A stretch of DNA of 26,949 nucleotides, taken from NCBI GenBank assembly GCA_041691815.1, contig JBEPTZ010000058.1:1-26949 (forward strand), written 5' to 3'. This DNA is from 70-18 sp041691815 (lineage in GTDB: Bacteria; Pseudomonadota; Alphaproteobacteria; Acetobacterales; Acetobacteraceae). Of the stretch, positions 15,682 through 23,044 are shown one piece after another. The notes under the pieces are model-generated. The model searched no databases and was not told where the DNA came from. It was given only the letters and a program-made list of their open reading frames with translations. Position numbers and translations under genes: made by a program. Position 1 is the stretch's first letter. Every line of letters starts with the position of its first letter.

Positions 15682-16107
15682 ATGCCTGAGACCATCCGCA
15701 TCGGCGGCATCGAACTCCGCTTCATGCACACCGGCGAGTCGACCAGCGGCAGTCTCGACGCCTTCGAGATGACGGTGCAGCCGAACGCCCGCATGCCGGT
15801 GCCGCATTACCACGAGAGCTGGGACGAACTGGTGCACGGCCTCGCCGGCACCTCGATCTGGCGGGTCGACGGCCAGGACGTGGCACTCGCCCCCGGCCAG
15901 TCGGTGTTCATCCGCCGCGGCGTGGTGCACGGCTTCCGCAACGACAGCCAGGCCCCGGCCACCTGCCTGTGCGTGTTGACCCCCGGCGTGCTCGGCCCCG
16001 GCTATTTCCGCGAAATGGCCGCGGCCCTGGGGGCCGGCGCACCCGACCCGGCGAAAATGAAAGCGATCATGCTGCGCCACGGCCTGGTGCCTTCGCCCGG
16101 ACCATGA
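15682..16107 (+). CDS. Cupin-domain protein
   Basis: Single-domain cupin of 141 residues. Motif 1 is present as PHYHESWDELVHGLAG, with His, His and Glu spaced as metal ligands, and motif 2 as RRGVVHGFRN. It may be a small isomerase, dioxygenase or sugar/keto-acid-binding enzyme. A strong AGGAGG site lies 6 bases upstream, and the gene directly follows the SDR. It is the last gene of the forward run and converges on the lipoprotein gene only 16 bases away, leaving no room for an obvious terminator. Confidence 0.85.
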   Translation: MPETIRIGGIELRFMHTGESTSGSLDAFEMTVQPNARMPVPHYHESWDELVHGLAGTSIWRVDGQDVALAPGQSVFIRRGVVHGFRNDSQAPATCLCVLTPGVLGPGYFREMAAALGAGAPDPAKMKAIMLRHGLVPSPGP

Positions 16108-16123
16108 AGCGGGGCAACCGGGC

Positions 16124-16534
16124 TCACTGGCAGCCGGCCACTACGCCATCCGGCGCATCCGTCATGCTGCATGCGCCGGGCACCGTGGGCAGCGCCATCC
16201 GGTAATAACTGCTGGTGTCGCGATAGCTGCAAACCAGCAGCACATGCTCATCGCCGGCAAACCGCCAGCGCGTCGTCTCCACGCCAGCGTGGCGTGTCGT
16301 GTCGTCTGGCGCCAGTTCGGCGGGTGCGGCCTGGCTCTCCTCGCCGGGCGGCCCGTCGAACAGCCGGATACCGCGCAGCGGCAGCTTGCCGGGCGGCAGC
16401 GGACCCATCTGCTCGAACCCGGCATGCGGCCCCGGCATCCGGCCGGGACAGCTTGTCTCGGCCGCGTGGGCGCAGCCGGCCAGCGCCAGCAGCACAACCA
16501 GCCCGCCGCCGGCCACCTGCCGCATACTGCTCAT
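16124..16534 (-). CDS. STY0301-type lipoprotein, possible partner of the adjacent CHAP-like protein
   Basis: A 136-residue exported protein. The N-terminus (RQVAGGGLVVLLALAGC) is a lipoprotein signal with lipobox LAGC and lipidated Cys21; a signal peptidase I site after AHA is an alternative. The mature part has further cysteines (TSCPG, LLVCSYRDT, PGACSM, VAGCQ) that could form disulfides, and the pattern RWRFAGDEHVLLVCSYRDTS, which I associate with the STY0301 family. It overlaps the stop of the upstream BPSL0067-type gene by 4 bases and so is co-translated with it. By gene order it could be a periplasmic protector against that enzyme. This is inference; the family function is not established to my knowledge. 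Confidence 0.7.
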   Translation of the reverse strand: MSSMRQVAGGGLVVLLALAGCAHAAETSCPGRMPGPHAGFEQMGPLPPGKLPLRGIRLFDGPPGEESQAAPAELAPDDTTRHAGVETTRWRFAGDEHVLLVCSYRDTSSYYRMALPTVPGACSMTDAPDGVVAGCQ

Positions 16535-17028
16535 CCGCCGGGCGTCTTGTCCGGGTGGTTCTGGATTTTCGCGGTCAGAACAACGGAAAACTGGTCGCCG
16601 TCATTGCTGGCGCTGCCCTCCCCGCCGCGAAACCGCAGCGTGCGCCGGCTCGGTCTGGCCGGGTCTTTCGCCGCCCACTGGTCGACCACCACGATCCCCT
16701 TGTCGCTCACCGAGACGAACAGCGCCGCATGATTGCCGGTGGCGTGGTTGGGATAATTCCCCTCCGTGTCGAACGTGGCGATCGCCGTGCCCACTGGGAT
16801 TTTACTGCTGCCCTTCGCTTTTGGCCCCTTGCGCCACAGCGAGGTTACCGGGGTTCCGGTGGCGGCCTGCACCAGGCCCACGCACTGCCCGCTGCCAACC
16901 AGCGCGGTTTTGCCCTCCCAGCCGGACAGGTCGCTGGTGTAGTAGAATTCGTACGACTCTGCCGCCAATGTGCAGCCGGCGTCTTCGGCGATCATGGCGG
17001 CAAGCTGTGCTGTGCTACCGATGGCCAT
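16531..17028 (-). CDS. BPSL0067-family protein, CHAP/NlpC-P60-like putative peptidoglycan amidase
   Basis: A 165-residue protein that I recognise as BPSL0067-like. The conserved core is SGQCVGLVQAATG with a candidate catalytic Cys, then GTAIATFDTEGNYPN, NHAALFVSV with a candidate His, and IVVVDQW with a polar third residue. This Cys-His-Asp order matches papain-fold CHAP/NlpC-type cell-wall hydrolases. There is no signal peptide, as expected for an effector exported by a dedicated system or a cytoplasmic enzyme. I use the ATG at 17028 because GGAGG precedes it closely; a TTG ten codons upstream is weaker. The overlapping downstream gene encodes a lipoprotein. No secretion-system genes are in the window. 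Confidence 0.72.
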   Translation of the reverse strand: MAIGSTAQLAAMIAEDAGCTLAAESYEFYYTSDLSGWEGKTALVGSGQCVGLVQAATGTPVTSLWRKGPKAKGSSKIPVGTAIATFDTEGNYPNHATGNHAALFVSVSDKGIVVVDQWAAKDPARPSRRTLRFRGGEGSASNDGDQFSVVLTAKIQNHPDKTPGG

Positions 17029-17123
17029 GTCCGCCTCCCCGATCCAGCCCCGATCCAACCACGATGCGCCGGGCAGGATAACCCGACGGCACCCGAAAGG
17101 CCAGATATTCGGATGTCATATCG

Positions 17124-17459
17124 TTACACCACCTTGCCCTCGAACGGCGGCAGCAGGTCCGGGCTTTCAAACTCCAGCACCCATAGATCCGGGTCGTAGC
17201 CGACCTGTCGTTGCACATAGGCGTCCACCGCCACCTGATCCACCGGCTCGGCACCGGTGCCGCGCAGCCAGACCATCTCGCCCGCCGCACCGCGCGATTG
17301 CGACAGCACCATCATGCCGAGCCTGCCATGCAGCACCACCAGCACCCCGCCGGCATCCGGATCGCCCTTGCGCAGCACCATGCCATAGCGCCCGGCGGCA
17401 TTGCCCAGCCGCAGCGCCGCCTGCACCCATATCGCCGCCTTCACCCGTGCTTCGGCCAT
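17124..17459 (-). CDS. DUF1491 family protein
   Basis: A 111-residue protein I recognise as DUF1491, an alphaproteobacterial family. Its shape is VKAAIWVQAALRLGNAAGR, then VLRKGDPDAGGVLVVLHGRL, then WLRGTG and the acidic end AVDAYVQRQVGYDPDLWVLE. Length is typical. The function is unknown. It is 15 bases downstream of the unrecognised 352-residue gene on the same strand, and 95 bases upstream of the CHAP-like gene. An AAGGGG run lies upstream of the ATG. Confidence 0.85.
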   Translation of the reverse strand: MAEARVKAAIWVQAALRLGNAAGRYGMVLRKGDPDAGGVLVVLHGRLGMMVLSQSRGAAGEMVWLRGTGAEPVDQVAVDAYVQRQVGYDPDLWVLEFESPDLLPPFEGKVV

Positions 17460-17474
17460 CCGCAGCCATCCCCT

Positions 17475-18533
17475 TCACAAATCGTTCTTCAGCACCCGGC
17501 GTCGCGGCGCGATCCGCCAGACAAACGCCGGGTCACCCAGGTCCTGCCGCGCCTCCACCCGCAATTCCAGCCGCCGGTCATGCGCCGCCAGCACCCCCTC
17601 CAGCAACCCGTTCCAGCAGCCGAAGGCGGCCGGATGCAAATCCGCCACCCCGCGCATCACCTGCCAGCCGGTCTGCCGCACCTGGTCCGGCCCATCCAGG
17701 CCGGCGGCATCGTCCTGCGCCGCCGCCAGCGCCAGCATGAACTGCCGGAAATCGCCCTCGCCCGGCACCAGCCCCAGCCCGCGCGCGGTCTGCGCATAGA
17801 ACTGCATGCCGATCAGCCGCCCGGTCAACCCGAGCAGCACCACCGCCTCCTGCGGCCCGAACAGCTGGATCGCCGCCGGAATCGCGGTGCGCACATAGGC
17901 GATCGCATAGTTCCGCCGCGCCTTGCGCAGCCGTGCCACCGGCCAACTGGCAGTCAGCAGCACCGGCGCGCGGGCCGGATCGAAATCCGGCGCCTCCTCG
18001 TCGCGCGCGAACCGCAGCCGCTCGTCGGGCGCCAGGTCGTGATCGTATTCGTAGTAGTAGCCCTCCAGCCCGTCCTGGCCCTCCACCGTCTGCTTGGTGC
18101 ACACGAAGCCCAGCCGCCGGTTGCCCAGCACCACGCCGTTATGCGCGTGCCAGCCGCGCAGCACCGCCTTCGACACCTCGCCCGGTACCGCGCAGATCGC
18201 CGTGCCCTGCCACACCCAGCGCGGCGGCGCATAGCGCACCCAGGCCTTGCGGTCACTTTCCGGCATATATTCCACCTGCACCCCGCCGATCGCGTTGGAC
18301 AGGTAGTGATACTGCGCCGCCGCCACCGCATGCGGCAGCCCGGCCAGCCCCAGCTTGCGCAAACCCGGCAAAAACAGCGTGCGCTGCTGTCGGCGGAACA
18401 CCTGGAACACCAGCTCCGCCGCATCCGTCGTGCTTCGCCGCGTCACCGCCGACAGCACCATGCCGGTGAAGAAGGCGTGGTACCACTCGGCCACTGCCGC
18501 CCAGGCATCGCCACCGCTTTGCCGATCCTCCAT
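17475..18533 (-). CDS. Protein of unknown function, 352 residues
   Basis: I do not recognise a characterised family. The sequence starts MEDRQSGGDAWAAVAEWYHA, followed by a helical basic stretch (AELVFQVFRRQQRTLFLPGL), a central part with CAVPGEVSKAVLRGWHAHNG and the acidic, tyrosine-rich GYYYEYDHDLAPDERL, and a helical C-terminal half containing LFGPQEAVVLLGLTGRLIGM. There are no obvious membrane segments and no signal peptide, so it is probably cytoplasmic. I place the start at the ATG at 18533, although GGAGG is 11 bases away; a GTG at 18587 would overlap nearly the whole spacer to the divergent CoA-transferase gene. Divergence from that gene with a 58-base gap suggests a shared control region and possibly an acyl-CoA-related role, which is inference only. 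Confidence 0.7.
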   Translation of the reverse strand: MEDRQSGGDAWAAVAEWYHAFFTGMVLSAVTRRSTTDAAELVFQVFRRQQRTLFLPGLRKLGLAGLPHAVAAAQYHYLSNAIGGVQVEYMPESDRKAWVRYAPPRWVWQGTAICAVPGEVSKAVLRGWHAHNGVVLGNRRLGFVCTKQTVEGQDGLEGYYYEYDHDLAPDERLRFARDEEAPDFDPARAPVLLTASWPVARLRKARRNYAIAYVRTAIPAAIQLFGPQEAVVLLGLTGRLIGMQFYAQTARGLGLVPGEGDFRQFMLALAAAQDDAAGLDGPDQVRQTGWQVMRGVADLHPAAFGCWNGLLEGVLAAHDRRLELRVEARQDLGDPAFVWRIAPRRRVLKNDL

Positions 18534-18591
18534 CTGGCGCCCGCCCTCCCGCTTGCTACAGTGTTGATAACAATCGCCGGGAGCCACGCCA

Positions 18592-19848
18592 ATGAGCCAT
18601 GAATTTCCCTATCGCGGCCTGCGTGTGCTCGATCTCGGCCAGGGCGTCGCCTCGCCGTATTGCGCGATGCTGCTGGCGCTGTACGGCGCCGACGTGGTCA
18701 AGGTGGAACCGCCGGACGGCGACTGGTCGCGTGGCCTCGGCAGCAAATTCGCCGACGGCACGCAAACCGCGATGTCGATGACCTTCAACCGCGGCAAGCG
18801 CTCGCTGATCCTCGACCTCAAATCCGCCGAGGGGCGCGCCGCACTTCGGCGGTTGGCGGTGCGGGCCGATGTGCTGGTCGAGGGCTTTCGGCCAGGCGTC
18901 ACCGCCCGGCTCGGGGTTGGCTACGAGAGCCTGAAGGCGGAAAATCAAGGCCTTATCTACCTTTCCGTCAGTGGTTTCGGGCAACAGGGCGGCTATGCCG
19001 ACCGGCCGGTGACCGACAGCGCGGCGCAGGCGTTCTCCGGCATGGTCTCGGTCAACCGTGGCGCCGACGGCACGCCGCACCGGATCGGCGCCTATCTGTG
19101 CGACGTGCCGACCGGACTCTACGCCTATCATGCTGTTGCGACTGCCCTTTATGCCCGCCGCGACACCGGCCTCGGCCGCTGGATCGACATCAGCCTGATG
19201 AACGGCGCCGCCGCCATCCTCGGCCACAAACTGGCCGAGTTCAGCCTCGCCGGCGGGCCGCCGGCTACCGTCAACGCCCCGGCCGGCACCTATCGCACCA
19301 GCGACGGGGTGATCTCCGTGGCGCTGGTGAATGAAGGGCATTATCAACGGCTTTGCGGCGTTCTTGGCCATCCGGAGTTAGCCACCGACCCGCGCTACGA
19401 CAGCTTCCCCAGGCGCGGCGCGGTGGAGGCGGAACTGGTGGCCCGGATCGCCGCCATCCTGGTCACCGATACCAGTGCCGCCTGGCTCGCCAAGCTGCGG
19501 GCGGCGGACGTGATTTGCGACAATGTAAATGATTTCAACGACTGGCTGGCCGATCCTCACGTGCAGGCCAGCAACGCCGCAACGATGATCGCGCAACCTG
19601 GCGTCGGCGCGGTACCGATGCCGCGCACCCCCGGCTCGCCCGCCGCCAGCGAGGCGGCACTCGCCCCGGCACCGTCGCTCGGACAGCACAGCAGGGAAGT
19701 GCTGGCCGAAATTGGGCTGTCGGATGACGACATAACCGGGCTGATTCGCGGTAAAATCGTCGGGAATCGGGCGCGAAGCAAGGCCGGGGCGCTGCCCCGG
19801 CCCCCACCAGGGGCCGAGCCCCTGGACCCTCTTTTACCGAACTCGTGA
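18592..19848 (+). CDS. CaiB/BaiF-type CoA-transferase (family III)
   Basis: Family III CoA-transferase, which moves CoA between acyl-CoA and a free acid through an aspartyl-CoA thioester. The N-terminal half has RVLDLGQGVASPYCAMLLAL, YGADVVKVEPPDGDWSR and NRGKRSLILDLKSAEG. The catalytic residue is probably Asp171 in YLCDVPTGLYAYHAVATALY, then GRWIDISLMNGAAA. A GGGAG site precedes the ATG. The C-terminus is odd: after LSDDDITGLIRGKIV the frame runs through a GC-rich double hairpin (GALPRPPPGAEPLDPL) and only stops inside the tail of the neighbouring recombinase gene. The native stop was probably lost or displaced when the mobile island arrived or the repeat inserted; about the last 25 residues look non-native. 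It could activate an acid produced by the upstream catabolic genes. Confidence 0.88.
   Translation: MSHEFPYRGLRVLDLGQGVASPYCAMLLALYGADVVKVEPPDGDWSRGLGSKFADGTQTAMSMTFNRGKRSLILDLKSAEGRAALRRLAVRADVLVEGFRPGVTARLGVGYESLKAENQGLIYLSVSGFGQQGGYADRPVTDSAAQAFSGMVSVNRGADGTPHRIGAYLCDVPTGLYAYHAVATALYARRDTGLGRWIDISLMNGAAAILGHKLAEFSLAGGPPATVNAPAGTYRTSDGVISVALVNEGHYQRLCGVLGHPELATDPRYDSFPRRGAVEAELVARIAAILVTDTSAAWLAKLRAADVICDNVNDFNDWLADPHVQASNAATMIAQPGVGAVPMPRTPGSPAASEAALAPAPSLGQHSREVLAEIGLSDDDITGLIRGKIVGNRARSKAGALPRPPPGAEPLDPLLPNS
19782..19825. repeat. GC-rich double-hairpin repeat, possible bidirectional terminator
   Basis: Two perfect stems in tandem: GGCCGGGGC (19782-19790) with its complement at 19794-19802, loop GCT; and CCAGGGGC (19807-19814) with its complement at 19818-19825, loop CGA. 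A CTTTT run follows on the plus strand. It resembles the gene-end repeats common in Acetobacteraceae-type genomes (established pattern from memory, not searched). It lies within the reading frame of the CoA-transferase 3' end. Confidence 0.8.
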
Positions 19849-19849
19849 A

Positions 19850-21471
19850 CGTTTGTAGAATCTGATTGGTCTGGGTTTCGCCTTCCTTGGTAGATGCACA
19901 GAGTCCAGCCGCGTGGAGCAAGGCCTTCAGATCACCGACCAATTCGGTTTCCGGCGGATCGCCAGGATTGGGGGGCAGTGAGACGATGATGGCGTCGATG
20001 AGGGCGCGGCCGGCTTCGCGAGCCTCGGCGTTGTTTTTGTCGGCGAGCGCCGGGCGGAGGTGCGCCAGGGTGTCCTGATAGACGGCCGCCATATCGCTCG
20101 GAACCTTCGGGGCTGGTACCTGGGGCGCCACGAGTTTGGCGGTGAGGTCCTGACGGCGGTGCTCCAACTCATCGAGGCGCTGCTGGACGCCGGGAGCGCG
20201 CAAGCCTTCGGCGACAGCGTCGATCAGGTTGCCGAGCTGACGCTCGACGGCATGCAACGCTGCCTGGTGACCCTCGTTCTGGCCTACCGCGCTGGACTGG
20301 AGCTGCTGCCATTCCTTGCGGAACGTCGCGGAGAATGCCGCCAGCAGATCGGGCGCCATCAGTTGGCGAGCCAGGGTATCGACGACCTGCTCCTCTAACC
20401 TGGACCGGCGGAGGCGGGCGGGGTTCGAGCAGCCGTGCTCCAGCGCCGCGCTGCAGGTCAGATAATCCTGACCCATCACTCGGAAGCGGCGGCCGCACAG
20501 GCAGCAGACCACTTTGCCGGTCAACAGGTAACGTGGGCGACGACGATCCCAGAAGCCAACGCCGCCCGATTTGGCGCCGTTGCCCGAACGCCTGCGGCTG
20601 GCTTCGGTTTGCAGGCGCGCCTGGGCGACATCCCAGGTCGCCTTGTCGATGATTGCCAGGTCGTCGACCGACTGGACGACCAGCTCCGCGACCGGGTTGG
20701 CGCGGCGGACCCGGCCGCCATCGATCGGGTGCTTGGTGTTGCGGTTGCGGCCCCAGACCATGGTGCCGGCATAGAGCTGGTTGCGCAGCAGGCCGTCCTG
20801 CCGGCCGGGCGACCGCGGATGGTGGAATCGTACCAGATTTTGCCGCTCGGGCTGGAGACCCCCTCAGTGTTCAGCCGTTGGCCGATGTGACGCGGGGAAT
20901 GCCCTGCCAAGAATTCTGCGAAAATCCGCCGCACGATCGCCGCCTCGGTGGGTTCGATCGCGCGCAGGCCACGCTCCGGCTCGCCGTCCGGACCCAGACG
21001 GTGGATCGGCTGGTAGCCATAGGGAACGGTGCCGACGCCCCGGCCCTGCCGGATCCGTCCCTCCAGGCCGCGCCGGGTCCGGGTCGCGAGGTCCTGGAGA
21101 TACAGCGCGCCCATGGTGCCGGAGAAGGCGATCTGCAGATCGCCGATCTCGCCTTCGGTCAGCGTGACAATCCGGGCTCCGGCAAACCGGGCCTGCTTGT
21201 GGAAGGCGGCGATATGCTCAGGATCGCGCGACAGGCGGTCCAGGCTCTCGGCCAGGATGAGGTCGATCTCGCCACGCCCCAATGCGGCCAGCAGGGCCTG
21301 ATAGGCAGGACGCTGCACGATCGCGCCGGAGAGCGCGTGGTCGGCATAGACCTCACCGACGGTCCAACCCTCACGCTCCGCGCGCACCCGGCAGACCCGC
21401 ACCTGATCGTCGATCGAGGCATCGCGCTGCATGTCGGAACTGAAGCGGGCATAGATCACGGTACGCGTCAC
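19850..21471 (-). pseudogene. Large serine recombinase, frameshifted
   Basis: Serine-type site-specific recombinase. The first part starts at GTG 21471, with GAGGAG 9 bases upstream, and has a resolvase domain with catalytic Ser in IYARFSSDMQRDASIDDQ and LAESLDRLSRDPEHI, then the recombinase domain to IWYDSTIRG. Near 20790-20812 the frame shifts: the true sequence continues one frame over as GRQDGLLRNQLYAGTMVWGR, the four-cysteine zinc ribbon (CCLCGRRF, LTCSAALEHGC) and a coiled-coil-like tail. Loss of one base explains the break. The second frame stays open to 19535, antisense to the CoA-transferase, because no stop occurs at the expected C-terminus; the end given is approximate. A sequencing error is the alternative to true decay. 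Confidence 0.85.
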
Positions 21472-21628
21472 GAGTGGATGCTCCTCACCTGGCGGCACCC
21501 GATTTTAGCGCCTGGCGCGCCGCCATGGCAGGCCGATTCTCTATGGGTGGAATTACGGGCCCGCCGGCGCTGGTTGTCGCAGAGTGTCCATCTGTCATGA
21601 GGCTGGGTGATCCGGCCCTTCGGCAGCT

Positions 21629-22627
21629 CTACCTACCGCCTGGTATATGACCCGCCGGCCCGAAGCCGGCATTCCCCGATTGCTGCCGGGACGGGTGACG
21701 GGGCAACAGACGCGGAACACAGCAAACCCCCACGGGGCAATCCCGGTGGGGGTTTGAGTTAGGCCAGGTTGGTCGCCGGCGCTGGTTGCAGGAGGCGACC
21801 AGGATGCCGAGGATGGTGATGGTCTCGCCACCGGACGCCCGGTGTGAGCCCCAGAGCGGCCGCGGGCTGGCCTGGGGCTGCTGGTGCTCCGGGTGGGTCG
21901 ACCGTTGCCACAACCAGATCTGGGCATTGAAGTGCCCGACCTCGCGGACATCGATCCGGGTGCTGCCGTTGGCGCGGCAGCGCAGGATGACGACCGTGCC
22001 ATCCGGCAGGTCGTCGTCGAGGCCCGATGCCACCTTGCAGATCAGTAGGCTGCCGACCGGGAACAGGAGCTCGGCACCCGGGGCAATGACCCGCACGGCG
22101 AACAGATCGGCGGTCGGCGGCATGATGCCCTGCGGCACCGGGATCGCCGACGCAGAGCTACCGGCCGGATCGCCGACGCCAGCCCTGGCGACGCCCAATT
22201 GGGTGAGTTCCAATTCCACGCCGTCCGGCTGGACGCCGGTGGTGCAGAGCAATGGCACCGTCAGAGCCTGCCCCCGCCTGATGGCAGGGGCTTCGGCCGG
22301 CTGAGTGAGACTGGCGGGGCGCCGCTCGCCGATGATCTCGGCGATCGTGGCGCCTGGGATGGCACTCTGGATCGCCTCCAACGTGGACAGCGACAGCGTG
22401 GCTGATTGCCCGCGCGTGAAATTATACAAAGCGTTCCCCGTGGGCAGGCCGGCCATCCGGGCCAGTTCCGCCCGGGTGATGCCCCGGTCCGCCAGGAAGC
22501 GGCGGAAGGTCTGCTGCCGTGCCTGCGCCTGAGGCGCGTCCGGCGATTTGGCCTTGCGGTCGGCGTAGCGCCGCGCGGCCTGACGCAGCGCGAGCTCACG
22601 CTCGTCGCTGGAATTAGGGTGAGTCAT
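21629..22627 (-). CDS. HTH transcriptional regulator with S24-like C-terminal region
   Basis: A phage-repressor-like protein of up to 332 residues. The N-terminal third has an XRE-like helix-turn-helix (FRRFLADRGITRAELARMAG, then LYNFTRGQSATLSLSTLEAI). The C-terminal half, FAVRVIAPGAELLFPVGSLL followed by ICKVASGLDDDLPDGTVVIL, resembles S24/LexA domains, but the usual Gly-(Asp/Asn)-Ser-Met with its catalytic Ser is replaced by APGAE, so self-cleavage is unlikely. The ATG at 22627 is preferred because the alternative upstream frame has no typical content, although no strong ribosome site is seen. The last 40 or so residues run across a terminator hairpin, while another frame has a TAA right before it, so the 3' end may be frameshifted. 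It probably controls genes of the mobile island. Confidence 0.68.
   Translation of the reverse strand: MTHPNSSDERELALRQAARRYADRKAKSPDAPQAQARQQTFRRFLADRGITRAELARMAGLPTGNALYNFTRGQSATLSLSTLEAIQSAIPGATIAEIIGERRPASLTQPAEAPAIRRGQALTVPLLCTTGVQPDGVELELTQLGVARAGVGDPAGSSASAIPVPQGIMPPTADLFAVRVIAPGAELLFPVGSLLICKVASGLDDDLPDGTVVILRCRANGSTRIDVREVGHFNAQIWLWQRSTHPEHQQPQASPRPLWGSHRASGGETITILGILVASCNQRRRPTWPNSNPHRDCPVGVCCVPRLLPRHPSRQQSGNAGFGPAGHIPGGR
21724..21755. terminator. Hairpin terminator at the regulator 3' end
   Basis: Arms AAACCCCCAC (21724-21733) and GTGGGGGTTT (21746-21755) pair perfectly, with three more G-C pairs inside. On the minus strand it follows a TAA at 21761-21759 in a frame different from the regulator reading frame. 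T runs are only three long on either side, so termination may be partial. The rest of the 157 bases up to the recombinase start holds no gene I can support. Confidence 0.6.
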
Positions 22628-22931
22628 CTGTGTAATCCATGGAAATGCGTCGCGCCCGATCTCCCTGGCGCACGGCGTTGAGGCCGTGGCTGCAGATGGC
22701 GGAACGCGCGACCGCGCGCCGCCGGCCACAAGCGTGGCGGCGGTCGGGAAGTCGCGGAGATAGGGAAGCGACAATAACGTCTGCTAACAATAAATAACCC
22801 ATTATAATGAGAATTCAATATGAAATAGCGCGATTTATCAAATACTACTCGAATTAAAAAACTTGTGTCGTTCAGTGACCGTTATATGCACAAGTAAATC
22901 TCGGATAACGGCGATCATATTTAGTGTTTCA
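22628..22931. other. Intergenic region with an AT-rich patch and a palindrome
   Basis: No gene is supported here. The first 140 bases are GC-rich leader of the regulator (minus strand). From about 22771 to 22931 the sequence becomes strikingly AT-rich compared with everything around it. It contains the perfect palindrome CATTATAATG (22800-22809) followed by GAATTC, which could be an operator or part of the regulator promoter. I cannot place convincing -10 and -35 boxes. The IS66-family element begins at the end of this patch. Confidence 0.55.
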
Positions 22932-22948
22932 GTATCTGCTCATCCCGG
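22932..22948 (+). repeat. Left terminal inverted repeat of the IS66-family element
   Basis: GTATCTGCTCATCCCGG matches the right end in inverse orientation at 16 of 17 positions. The base A just outside is also matched by a T outside the right end, so the repeat could be 18 bp. Confidence 0.85.
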
Positions 22949-23007
22949 GTAGCAGGACGACCGGGCCGGGGGGAAATAGCTGGCGGCACCTGGCGATATG
23001 ATTTTGG

Positions 23008-23037
23008 TTGACACGATTACGGTCGACTGGATTCTAA
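23008..23037 (+). promoter_or_regulatory. Possible transposase promoter
   Basis: A consensus TTGACA (23008-23013) is followed after 18 bases by TTCTAA (23032-23037), a weak -10 match. Transcription would begin at or next to the ATG at 23045, implying a leaderless or nearly leaderless message. The -35 match is clear, the -10 is not. Confidence 0.35.
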
Positions 23038-23044
23038 ACGCGGG

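Noticed and set aside
18534..18591. Possible divergent promoter boxes (TTGCTA, GATAAC) between the unknown gene and the CoA-transferase
   Set aside because: The spacing between candidate -35 and -10 boxes is far too short, and no other pair fits.
21562..21788. 15-base direct repeat CGCCGGCGCTGGTTG at 21562-21576 and 21774-21788
   Set aside because: The copies are short and GC-rich, with no matching element ends between them; not convincing as attachment sites or a target duplication.
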